Assembly: GCA_905250885.1 (NCBI GenBank)
Contig: CAJNOQ010002885.1
Coordinates: 1-22,265, forward strand
Source of the DNA: Didymodactylos carnosus
Taxonomy: Eukaryota; Rotifera; Eurotatoria; Philodinida; Philodinidae
Length of the DNA stretch: 22,265 nucleotides
Direction: 5' to 3'
The notes beneath the pieces were generated by a model, which was given only the letters and a program-made list of their open reading frames with translations, had not been told where the DNA came from and did no database searches. Positions 1 to 9,784 of this stretch are shown here, in pieces (the first letter of the stretch is position 1; every line of letters begins with the position of its first letter). Made by a program: the position numbers and the translations under genes.

Positions 1-338
1 TAGATTTTAGAGACATTGTGCTGAATACAGGTAAAATGGAGTCGATCGATTTTTTAACTTAAATGATTTATTTTCTCTAGAAAAGCTAGCAGTGAGACTC
101 CGTTATATACACCAGTTTGTAGAGTTTTCATTCCTGTACACCGATATGGGTAAGAGAATATTTCATTCTACTTCCTTGCGGCATAGGAACCATCCCTCTT
201 ACGTTAGTACCCATCGAAGGCCAAAATCATTCGCACCCTCAAATCTCGTTAATGCCAACAAATGAACTCACATCTGATATATTATTAGTTCGGTCACGAC
301 GAACTCTACAAAACCTGATAGATAAAGGTTTGGTTTAG
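1..338 (+). CDS. 3' end of an unidentified split gene (last three exons)
   Basis: Three short exons join in one frame: up to 30, 81-149 and 208-338 (stop TAG at 336-338). The introns are 31-80 (50 bp, gtaaaa...ctctag) and 150-207 (58 bp, gtaaga...cgttag), the same size as the small introns in the two complete genes of this window. Splicing gives a 75-residue C-terminus starting DFRDIVLNTEKLAVRLRY, continuing through IHQFVEFSFLYTDM, and ending RTLQNLIDKGLV. The block around RLRYIHQFVEFSFLYT looks helical, with alternating charged and hydrophobic residues, as in a folded domain; the tail from VPIEGQNHSHPQ on is more polar. The unspliced frame also stays open past 150 to a stop at 263-265, but its composition is poorer and it ignores a good donor. 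The rest of the gene is left of the window. I do not recognise the family. Confidence 0.6.
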
Positions 339-3300
339 CATAATTTTGAAATCAGGCAGGGTTCTTTTATTCAATTAGATAGTTTATTTACACAACAACC
401 TAAATGACCATAAATCCTTCTTGTTCGTGCCAATAAGAATCCACCCACTTATTTTTCTTTCATCTTCTACTTGATAATATGTATGTTTGATTTTATGGAT
501 AGTTAGTTTTTTAAATCTTTTTAATTTCGTTTTTTTTTCTATTAAAAAGAAATAATGTTGACAACAATTAGACCACTTTAAAACGGAACTGTTCTTTTCA
601 CCGGTTGCAATTATGAATTGATGTCGGTTGATTTAGAGAGAGAGAGAGAGATAGAAAAAGAGTGTGCACGAAATGAGTTGTGAAGTTTTTGATTTTTGAG
701 ACTATTTGCGTGTCGTTTGTACTATCAGCATCAACAACATTAAACATAGTTTTAGTATAATGACTAGAATGTGACATGTCACTGGAAAAGGAAATTAGTA
801 CAAAGTCAAAAAATTGAGCAATTACAGCCAAAAGAAAATTTGTTTGTTTTTTTCTCTTTGTGGATGCACACGAACCGCTTTGACACGCATTCACCTGGAA
901 AACTGCAGGGAACCGGAACACCAAACTTAGGATAGTTTCGTCCTTCTTTTAATGATCGGATCTACTGTTTTTTTAGATTTGAAGAGTGCCAAATGGATAT
1001 TCATTTGTCGGCTTACTGTTTTTTAGTTTGTCTATGTGGATATTTGAAAATATAATTATAGATTTTCTTCCGTTTTGTTATTCGAATTCCATAAGGTTTG
1101 GGAAGGATTCAGTTTGATTTCTCTTGGCTTAAGCAAAAAATCAATCTTCATGAAAAATTCTTTGTACTTTGAGCTATAAAATGAGCTCTCAATCAGCTAC
1201 CGTTTTTTATTTCTTTATGGTAGATACGTTGAAACGTAAAATGAACATGCTGAGGTCATTTTTATTTGATCTCTCATGTCACATGCTGTGCTCAGGTATG
1301 TAAGTAGTTTATTCATTGTTTTATAAATTAAACATATATGGTCAACCGATCCTTTCTCTTTTACATTCTTTCACTTAAATGAATATAAAATCCAGCCCAC
1401 TCTCTTATACCAAGCATATTTAATTTTTCTTCTTGATAAAAATAGACTATAATTTGTAATTTAAACACCTCATCATGATGAATTGTTCTCTGGTAACGAT
1501 GCGAATAATGTATGTACAACCATATCATGGCTCTATCTAAACGACAACTTCCACTTATTGAGCTGTGTACATTTATGACGAGAAGGATAGAGAGTGAAAG
1601 AGAGAAACAGAACTTTTTGCTCCAACGATCTTTGAATTGAAAAAAAACATTCTATTATAACCGTCTGGTGTATTTCAATTTAATAAAATGAGACGTCTAA
1701 ACTAAAACGAAAGTAATTTTCTTGCGTTCATCATTAACGAGAAATGTTTTACTATTGCACTATTGCATTTAAGGCGATTCATTTTGAGAGGGATTTACAA
1801 TTTCTTTTTAAAGACAATATTGATAGTTGGATGATCTTACAATAATATAATAAGGATTTATCATACAGATAATGATTATATATATTTAATAATTTGAAAA
1901 TGCGTCTATAATTGATTTGATACGTCGATTAAATGATTTATTTTTAATTGTTTCGACATGACGTACCTATGTAGACTATGTTACAGTACTCGATGAACAT
2001 AATCGAAAATTGTTTTAACATACATTCAAGAGGTGGAGAAATTATGACAGGATGTCTGAGAGATAATTATATACTACTAATAAGATGCTGTTATGGTTGT
2101 TGGTGTTAGTGTTTTCATGTAATAGTACACGTGCTTAATGGCGTCTCTATTAAATTGAATCGCCTATATAAGAAAAAATGTAGAGTCAGTTTATTTGAAA
2201 AGATTAAGAACACATAATTAACCATATCTAATTGGCAGTAGAGTGAAAGATTATGGTATACAGTGGGCAATTTCTACATAGCAGGCGGACATGAGTACGA
2301 AGTGTATTTGGCAACCTAAACAATGAACTTTTTCTACGTTTTGAAACACGTTCTATCGAATGGAACACTCAGAATTTTTTCTGACAAAAAGTGTTTTTTC
2401 TCGAATATAGATCTTAGGGGAAGCTTAGACGAAATTATTTCGACAGCAAATTTTCTTTTAGAAATATAGTTATCTGATACATGGTTCGATGTAGTCTTTT
2501 GTGTTGGTTCCTAATATCACCTTGGTTTTGAGCTAAAGTGCTTCCAAAATGAGAAAGTTTGATTTTACAATTAATGTTTGAGTTGATTATCAAGATTTTC
2601 CCTATTCATTTTTACTCTGATTTTTATTATCAAGGAACAATTAGACAAAGATTTTTCAGATTAAAATATATATCTTTTTGACTGAATAGTGAATGTTGTA
2701 CGGCTAAATGAAGCTTAGACAAAATATAATTGAAATATTTCATGATAAATCTGTACATAGTTATGAAGAGAGAGCAACAATTATTGCCTGATGATTCTTG
2801 AATAGCGAAGCCAATAAACAATTATATAGTTCAATTATTTCATCATATAAAAAAATGAACAATCCATCTTTCGATTAACGTCTCTTTTGTGAAATAAAAG
2901 ACAGAAAAATGTGTTATACACTCTTATCAGTTTCTCATATGAATAAGCATAAAATCAAAAATCAAACTATAACATTGAGATTAGAAACTACGAACAAAAG
3001 AGAAATTATAAAATACTATACTTAAACACGGATGAACAACGACACATGCTAATGAATTCTCCAAAAGCTTACGATATTTAAAAAGAAAATCCATTATTTA
3101 GTTAGCGCAAATAAAACTTGTTTTTAAAGAGATAAGTATGTGTTTATACAGGAAATATTCGATTGCTGGATGTAAAAGCAAAAGAGAATGATTTAGCATT
3201 GAGACATTAATGCAGAAAGTGACGCAACTGCTCTTTCATAGCATTATATGCAATACTAGTCAGATTAATCATTTTTTTAAGTGATAATGTGAAAGGCTGA

Positions 3301-4112
3301 ACAAGAGTAAGATAGAAAACCTTAACCTAATGGATTTAATTTTTTTCCATGAACAATGTATTAGAGTGATCTTTCGATGATATTCTACCATGTAGTTTCC
3401 TAAAGTTTTCATATGAGATTTTGACGCCTATGGTACTCTCTAGGACTGCCGTTTTGCACTGAAAAAACAGTTTTACTGAGTAGAGGAATCTTGCTTGCAT
3501 TTTGCAGATTTTACCGTATCATCAATCGAAAAAAGCATTCGGCTTATCCGACTGACGGTGCCTCATGCATAACTAAAGTTTGATAACGTAATTTAATAAA
3601 CTGCTCACGCTATTTTAAAAAGGATAGCCTATTACATTTTTAAAATCGTGTGTTTTGTTGTCGTTAAGGTTTATAGTGTATTTTCATAAAACGGATATTC
3701 TCTCTCTCGACTGCCAGTTTAGTCATCATCATGGGTCTTAATATTAGTGATTTTCGAGCATGTAAATTTTTACTTTCAGTCATTTGTAAATTTATATCAA
3801 TAATACATTCATTCAAATTTTTTTCACACATCATAAAGTACATGTGTGGATGAGTAACATTTATCACTTAAATAACTCTCCTTTGCAGTGTCTGCTTGTG
3901 GAAACCTTTTCGGAGGCAATGAAAAGAGCGTCATAACTTTGATCTGTAGATTAACAACCGGAACCTTGATTAAAATTAAAATGTAACTTCGTAGTTTTTA
4001 CACTACGATCCAGTTGAAGTTTGAGCCAATGTAAAGCTAATCTTAAATAGACAACTTTAATTTTCTATTAAATGGTCAACTTTATAAGAGCAAACAAATA
4101 TGTTTTTTTTTC
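339..4112. other. Long gene-free AT-rich stretch
   Basis: I see no supportable gene in these 3.8 kb. Open frames are short, low in complexity and lack exon-like borders. The longest, on the minus strand at 598-924, runs through an AG dinucleotide repeat and is rich in Ser, Thr and Phe, so I treat it as chance. The beginning must contain the 3' untranslated region of the gene ending at 338. The remainder is homopolymer-rich spacer without visible terminal repeats. Confidence 0.6.
635..651. repeat. AG dinucleotide microsatellite
   Basis: About eight AG units in a row, bordered by a degenerate purine tract (gatagaaaaagag). It is a simple repeat with no gene context. Confidence 0.85.
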
Positions 4113-4156
4113 CAAATTGCAAACAATTGTTTGCAATTTGACAGTTAACTGTCAAA
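4113..4156. repeat. Two overlapping perfect palindromes
   Basis: Positions 4113-4140 are a perfect 28-bp palindrome with no spacer, centred on CAATTG with arms starting CAAATTGC. Positions 4137-4156 are a second perfect palindrome of 20 bp, centred on GTTAAC with arms TTTGACAG and CTGTCAAA. They share the four bases TTTG at 4137-4140. The first follows a run of nine T (4103-4111). Spacer-free perfect palindromes can extrude as cruciforms and are normally unstable. Nothing nearby reads as a gene. Confidence 0.85.
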
Positions 4157-5747
4157 ATATGGGCAAAAATAACTTGACTGTATTTGAGCATTTTCTTTCG
4201 TGAAACTTACATTTTATTGAAGATGAATATTGGATTCTTGATCAAAACTGAGCCGAAGTATGTAGCCTTTTATCATGTTTTCTCGTTTTTACAGGACGTT
4301 AACTTTAATAGTAAGTTTTGACTTAAAATTCAAAAATCTTTTTAGCATCGAAATTTCAATTTTTCATCATTTTCTTGTAACATTCAGCTCTGAGATCATC
4401 GATTACATAGAAAACTGGTTATGCTAGTAAAACTGATACAATAACTCTCTTCAGTTTTACTCCAGGAATACTCCAGGTTTTAACAGGACGCAGATTAAAA
4501 ATGATAAAAGAGCTTGACGGTCACATTCAAATCAGGGTTCTCATTTGATTCTCTCACAGCTATTCATCAGTATGTCCACACATTTGTAATAAAATTATTG
4601 TCTAAGGAACATTTTATCTTTAATTTAGTCAAAGGAGTATCTATTCATTTTTTTCTTCCCATACTTCCATTCATTTTTACGGAAGTTCTTTTTTTGGTAC
4701 TTCGTGGGTTTAATACTGATTGACGTTGATGTTGCCTTTTTTGTATTCTATCCTCGTAATTATGTTAATAAACGTAGGAACAAACATGGGTGGCCGACTT
4801 GAACTCGTGCTGCATGTATCTTGTTTGATCGATTAGTACGTGTTCATGCAACATAGTGTTTGATGAATGCGCAATGGTGGAAACAAACACTGTTCTATTA
4901 TTGTATTGAAGCTGGTTTGGATGTAAGAAGATACAAGACAGAAATAACACGAGATCATAACTCACGTCAGGATTGGAAGTATTCGAAACATATACGATGT
5001 CCCAGCTAACAAGCAGGCGAATATTTTAAGGAAGAGTTCAGGATTCTCATTAACACTGTACGCACACCTGTTCGAAAGCTCAGGCTAATCTACTGGTACT
5101 GTCAAAACCAAAATTTTCAAAAAATTTTCATTTGACGGAACAAGACGGTTTTTCAAAAGCTAATTTTTTAAGGCTGACAGAAAACTTTTTAAAACTTTGC
5201 CAAATCTAGAATATCGCCAAACACAGTATGGATTCTGATACTAGGCATTCTTGACGCATATGCTTACCTTAATTCGACGTTCTAGAGGAGATAAGGGACA
5301 AACTTGTCACACGTAACGCTCCTGTTGAAAAATGTTTTTGATGAAAATAGTATTTTAGTTTTTTAACTTAGAGTCCCAAATTTCAAAACTTCAATATAGT
5401 TCAATATTAGCTAAAATGGAAATTAAAAATCGTTTAATGCACGACCTTAACTCTCGATTTACCATGTACAAACACTTTATGTCATATTCAAATATTTCAT
5501 CTTAAGACGAATGAATCGTGCTAACACTCATCGAATAGCGAAAAGTTCTCCCTGAAGCATTAGACATGGTAACCGAGGTATATAAGAACTTGGAATTAAC
5601 TTTGAATTGCTACTAATCAAAGTATATATCTTTCATTAATACCCTGTTTGATTGTATGGATCTCCTGTTTGATAACAAATTATTAGAAAACGAATGCACT
5701 GTAAAAGAAGCCTTGGAAGTTGGAAGTTTTGGAAACTGAAAAACATG
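4157..5747. other. Gene-free AT-rich spacer
   Basis: No gene, RNA gene or element with clear ends is visible. Short open frames on both strands lack splice borders or recognisable motifs. Confidence 0.55.
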
Positions 5748-5800
5748 GGGCACTTTTCGAGGTGTTCCATTCACCGCCCAAAAAGTGCCCTGAGGCACTT
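5748..5800. repeat. Competing hairpins sharing one arm (GGCACTT family)
   Basis: GGGCACTTTT at 5748-5757 pairs perfectly with AAAAGTGCCC at 5781-5790 (10-bp stem, 23-nt loop). The right arm also pairs with GGCACTT at 5794-5800 through AAGTGCC at 5783-5789 (7-bp stem, 4-nt loop). The two stems use the same middle arm and so exclude each other. The minus strand across this block is open from 5993 to 5613 and includes FWAVNGTPRKVPHVF, but I recognise no family in it. Confidence 0.7.
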
Positions 5801-6135
5801 GGCTTTTGCACTGCATGGATTCATACGTAAAAATGCTTCGAAACACAGATATACAGCAGAAATTTGTGTAGCACGGATGTACTGAATGTGAAACAACTAC
5901 TTGTAAAAGTTGAAATACTGTTTTAAAGTAATTTAAATAAATAGACGAACAATTAAAAATGATAGCTAGACACAACAGCTTACGATAGATCATACTTGAT
6001 AAACAAATTGCTTAGCACCAAACAAAATATGTAATAACTAAAATGCGTCATCTAGTGCAATATTTGAGGTCTTTCGTTTTGTGTTAGATATTACACAGTA
6101 TTCGAACTGATAGATGACCCTTCCATCGATACTTC
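5801..6135. other. Downstream region of the START-domain gene
   Basis: This stretch lies beyond the stop codon (6136-6138) of the minus-strand START-domain gene and should hold its 3' untranslated region. I found no canonical AATAAA on the minus strand near the stop, so the end of the transcript cannot be placed. Confidence 0.4.
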
Positions 6136-9100
6136 TTAAATACTATCTTTCGTTGTCATCAATATTCCATTGTCTATGTCTGTCACCTCAAATTCATCGT
6201 TGTTGTCAGTCATCTTCTTCAACGCTGCGGCTGCAATCGCAAAATTGTCATCATCAACTACAAACGTTTTTTTCTTATCTTTTAACCATTCAGGATAGCT
6301 GTAACAAGCTTTCAACATTGTTTTAAAATACATTGGAATTCCGAACTAAAACAAACCAAAGTTTCATGAATCAAAACTGTATATTTTGGTCCTCGTGTTT
6401 AATCACTTTTCCTGCCCAGTTCCAAAATGCTTTCGGTATATTTCCCTTAGGATCTTCAAAATACCCCAAAAATGCTACAATAAATGTTTAAACTTAATCT
6501 GATCACAAAAATGAGTTGTTAGTTTCTTTACCTTTTAGACCAAGGGCACCATCTGAACAGATGAACAGTTGAGCTTGAGCATCATCTATACGAACCACTT
6601 TCTTACGTGGTAGTTCAGCTTTAAATGGATGGCTGTAACTCATGATAAAATAGATGTGTCGACCATCCATATCGAACTCACGATTTTCTCTTATAATAGT
6701 ATACTTTATCTTTCAGTTAAGAAAAACCTTTGAGAGAGAATATCAGAAAATAGATTTCGGCACAGTAATATTTAAAAGATACGTCGCGATTATCCAGAAT
6801 AAATGGAAATACCACCTGCCAATAAAATCCTTCCTGATTTCCGTCTTTCACCGGATAGGTTTCTAAAACACAGTATGAGAGTGCTACCATATCTAAATCT
6901 TGATAATCTTAAGAGGTTCTTTGGAGACTAAGAGATTCAATGACTCTCTCTCTACTTTCTTGCAGTGATATGAACGAGTGAGAAAACTACATGAAAAAAT
7001 AGCTTATCGACCCTTCTGATCATCATGTTGATGTCTGTTTTCTTTCTGACCGTGTACTTACAGTGGCTCGTAACTCTGCATTTTCATTTGAGGGTCGCAA
7101 AAAACGATTTTATGACCAATTTAACTTCCTATTTGATGACGAAGCAGACACCACTATGATGATCAGGAGCGTCAATAAGTTATATTTCCATGTGGTTTTC
7201 CCACTCCTGCATGTCATAGGAAGAATGGGCTCACCGGACAATGAGTACCACATAGTCCATATATAAGTTGTAAGTTCCGAATCTGAGTCAGTTTGTAGTA
7301 AAGTGATGAGACTATCTCTTGTAAGTGTTACATCTAAATATCTATGTTTTGTTTTATTTTATTTTTGTACTGATGGTTTTCTTAAATACCTCTGGAAAAC
7401 CATCTCAGATCTGGATCAAAAACCCACAACCATATTTGTTTTAAGCGCATGCTGTCTACTATCAAATAATGAAAGGCATCTATTTAAGTGCTAAGTAAAA
7501 ATATATAAATGCTAAGTTAATTTTTGCTAAGTAAACTTTGTGTTTGCTCAGTAAATAAATTGAGTGTTAACTGACAATATTGAACGCTCAGTTAATTTAT
7601 AGTTTCTCAGTAATAAAAATATTTGCTAAGTTAGATAACTAATATCCAAGGAAAATTCTTTTCTTGCTTATTTAATAAATTGAAATCATAGTTATTAAAC
7701 AAAATCGCTAAGTAAGAATCATTACTACTAAGTAGTTTCTAATAAAGATTAAGTACGATTATCTAAGATAGAATAAATTTTTTTTATTATGGTATGGCGT
7801 ATACATTTTCTCTACCTTTCTGTCTGTCAATATTGAACTATCGCCGTGATACACGTGTATGTCGCCTATATTTTTCGTTCTCATGTCATGCGTGCATACA
7901 TACATTTTTTCTTCGAAGATACTCCAATACAATATGATTTTTCTGTCTTCTGTTTCTTTCATATGTGATCTGTATTGGTTTTTCAAGATTGTTTTTTTTT
8001 GGAGTTTCCAATTTTCTAGTAAGTCCCCACATCCATCGATCTTATTTTTGTATAAATATTTGCCATTAAAACTTTACTTCAAATTTATGGTGTGGTTGTG
8101 AGTGTAGATACAAGAGTGTTTGTAAAACGAAAGCTTGTACTAACACCTAGAACTTATATCGACAAAACTCTTCGTTAAAATTAAAGTTGCTGAGAACCCA
8201 TTTTAATTAGTTCATGCACATAAGGATGTAAGTGGATATAGGTTTCGGATGTTTGTTATGTGAAAGTTAGTCTTCTTGTCAAAAACATCCCTATTCCCAG
8301 ACCCCATCACAATAGAAATCAGACTATAGCATTGTTTCAGCTGCTTCAAAGAATACATTTGCAAATATATTATTGGTATGGATATTAGGTTGAAGTTTTG
8401 AAAACCACACAGAATGTACCACTGAGTGAAAAACGAAGAAGAGGATGGCCGCAAAAAGCAACAAAAGCTTTATTAATACAATAACTGTACAGTTAAAGTT
8501 TTTTACTTAGATATTTATGTCTCTTTACTTAGCAAAAACTATTTATTTACCTATTGATTTCTAATATTTTGCTTAGAAAATCAAACTTATTTACTTAGAG
8601 TGCAAATAAAAAACTTAGCAAAAATGCTCTTTTTACTCTTTATGTTCAATAAATTACCTAGAAAAAATGTAATTTTTCACTTGACTTTTATTAAAAATTA
8701 CTTAGCACTTAAATAGGTGCCATAATGAAATAATCAAATTTTTAGAACTTTTGTGTTTAACCATCGTAGAAGATCTTCTAAGAGCACTCGACTTTCAGCC
8801 AAAAACTTTTGAAAAATCTTCAGGTTTTGAGTATTTCCAAACAAAAACTGTTTTAAATAGCTAAAAGTGAACTCTGTCGAATGAGCTTGTTAAAAAAATT
8901 AAATGATAACGGCGAATATTTTTAACTTCAATATTTCCGAAAGCCCCGTGCTCTAAAACTCGGTTTTCAAGAAGTCCACTATCAAGTCAGAATCAACCAA
9001 ACCCAACGGCACCATCAGATATGGCAAAATCGAAAACTCTTAAGGCCAAGAGGATATGTCGCTTTGTCCATTACTTACGTGAATAGTAAGTATATATTGG

Positions 9101-9784
9101 GAAGACGCTCATTGGCGAAAAGCAGAGATCTTTATTTGTCTTCTGACGAAAAAACGTCCTGACCCATTTTCTTTGACCCCGGAAGCTGAGCTTGCAAAGC
9201 AAACTTGAAACAGTCGTAACTCAGTTTACACTCGAAGAAACAAAATTTACTTATTAGCAATGACTAATTTATAATGTCAGCTCAATCTAGAAAAAAATCC
9301 TTTTTTTGCTCAATTGTCATCTTGTTATAGCGATTCTGCGATATCCCACTAATGTCTACACCTGTGGACATCCGGAAATAAAAGGTTAAGATACATGGTA
9401 CGTTCAGTTCAGGATTAATTAGAATTAAATTAGAATTTGTTCAAAAAGACATGCATCACAATTCCAAAGACGTTGATCCGGATCAAATGTCTGCTTGATT
9501 ACCTTTTAGATACTTGTCCCACACCAGTCGATACTCCAAGTCGAGAAAAAAATTGTAAAATATTTCTGGTAGCAAATGTGGAATGTGCGCGTAACATTTG
9601 TATTCATAAAGTTTGGTGCCCTAATAAAAACAAAGTCAATTGGTGCGAATTGGATACAGCACTTTACCTCTTTTTTGCGTCGAAAAACTCTGACATCGTT
9701 TCCTTCGCTAAATAGCTTCCAACCAACAACGTTTGGTTCATCCAGTTCATGAACAAGTTTGTCAAAATCTTTAAGTGGATTCAT
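6136..9784 (-). CDS. START-domain phospholipid-transfer protein, PCTP/STARD10-like, six exons
   Basis: Exons in reading order are 9784-9668, 9620-9503, 6862-6783, 6703-6532, 6474-6407 and 6345-6136. All junctions are GT...AG and keep frame, giving 254 residues from an ATG (MNPLKDFDKL) to TAA. START proteins carry one lipid in a helix-grip cavity between membranes; PCTP binds phosphatidylcholine. Family landmarks fall in order: GWKLFSEGNDVRVFRR (about 21-36), KLYEYK (about 42-47), LDLEYRLVWDKYLKE (about 65-79), FYWQVVFPF and NRD (to 105), REFDMDGR (about 113-120), HPF.AELPRK, the DPKGNIPKAFWNWAGK loop (about 170-185) and FGIPMYFKTMLKACYSYPEW (about 186-205). The C-terminal YPEW resembles STARD10, the middle PCTP. 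An acidic tail follows (VVDDDNF, DNNDEFEV). Introns are 47, 2640, 79, 57 and 61 bp; the large one holds a DNA transposon. Subfamily is uncertain, fold call is firm. Confidence 0.9.
7063..7269 (+). other. Open frame of unknown origin inside intron 2, antisense to the START gene
   Basis: An acceptor-like cttacag (7056-7062) precedes a frame open to TAA at 7264-7266, containing FEGRKKRFYDQFNFLFDD and FHVVFPLLHVIGRMGSPDNE. The residue mix (charged, aromatic, few low-complexity runs) looks more protein-like than the surroundings, and gtaagt follows at 7270. The opposite strand is open over most of the same span, which weakens the case. I recognise no domain. It could be an exon fragment carried in with foreign DNA, or chance. 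Confidence 0.25.
7489..7745. repeat. Left subterminal array of GCTAAGTAA-like motifs
   Basis: About eight copies of gctaagtaa or close variants (gctaagtta, gctcagtaa, tctcagtaa, actaagtag) occur at uneven spacing, all in the same orientation. Such arrays next to terminal repeats usually act as transposase-binding sites; that role is inferred here. Confidence 0.75.
7750..8460. other. Unexplained interior of the 9-bp-duplication transposon
   Basis: The interior lacks the subterminal motif. On the minus strand, 8067-7759 forms one open frame of about 103 codons (part reads ENWKLQKKTILKNQYRSHMK, later KMYVCTHDMRTKNIGDIHVY), and 8454-8212 forms another (MRPSSSSFFTQWYILCGF...). Both are richer in charged and aromatic residues than nearby AT-rich frames. 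I see no DDE or DDD catalytic block or zinc-finger pattern I can defend. They may be remnants of a transposase, captured host sequence, or chance. Confidence 0.3.
8490..8710. repeat. Right subterminal array of TTACTTAGC-like motifs
   Basis: About eight copies of ttacttag(c) or close variants run in one orientation, the reverse complement of the motif at the left end. Together the two arrays make the element near-symmetric beyond its terminal repeats. Confidence 0.75.
8731..9502. other. Remainder of the enlarged intron 2
   Basis: This is 772 bp of intron between the transposon and exon 2 of the START-domain gene. It carries phrases also seen elsewhere in the window, such as an ACTCAGTT stretch near 9212-9222. 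No reading frame or element border is supportable. Because the gene's other introns are 47-79 bp, this DNA is probably older inserted sequence. Confidence 0.4.

Larger units (their letters stand above)
7475..8721. mobile_element. 1,247-bp DNA transposon with 9-bp target duplication (MULE- or Merlin-like, non-autonomous)
   Basis: The left end starts GGCATCTATTTAAGTGCTAA; the right end, read on the minus strand, starts GGCACCTATTTAAGTGCTAA, so the terminal inverted repeats match over about 24 bp with one mismatch. The element is bracketed by a perfect 9-bp direct repeat, ATAATGAAA, at 7466-7474 and 8722-8730. A 9-bp duplication is typical of Mutator-like elements; GG-starting ends with 8-9 bp duplications also fit Merlin. 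Both ends carry arrays of GCTAAGTAA-like motifs in mirror orientation. The middle (about 7750-8460) has no recognisable transposase. It lies in intron 2 of the START-domain gene. The near-identical ends and intact duplication suggest a fairly recent insertion. Confidence 0.88.

Noticed and set aside
598-924. 108-residue minus-strand open frame
   Set aside because: It crosses an AG microsatellite, is Ser/Thr/Phe-rich and has no recognisable domain or splice context.
9437-9715. Plus-strand frame of 92 residues
   Set aside because: It lies opposite exons 1 and 2 of the START-domain gene and is their shadow.
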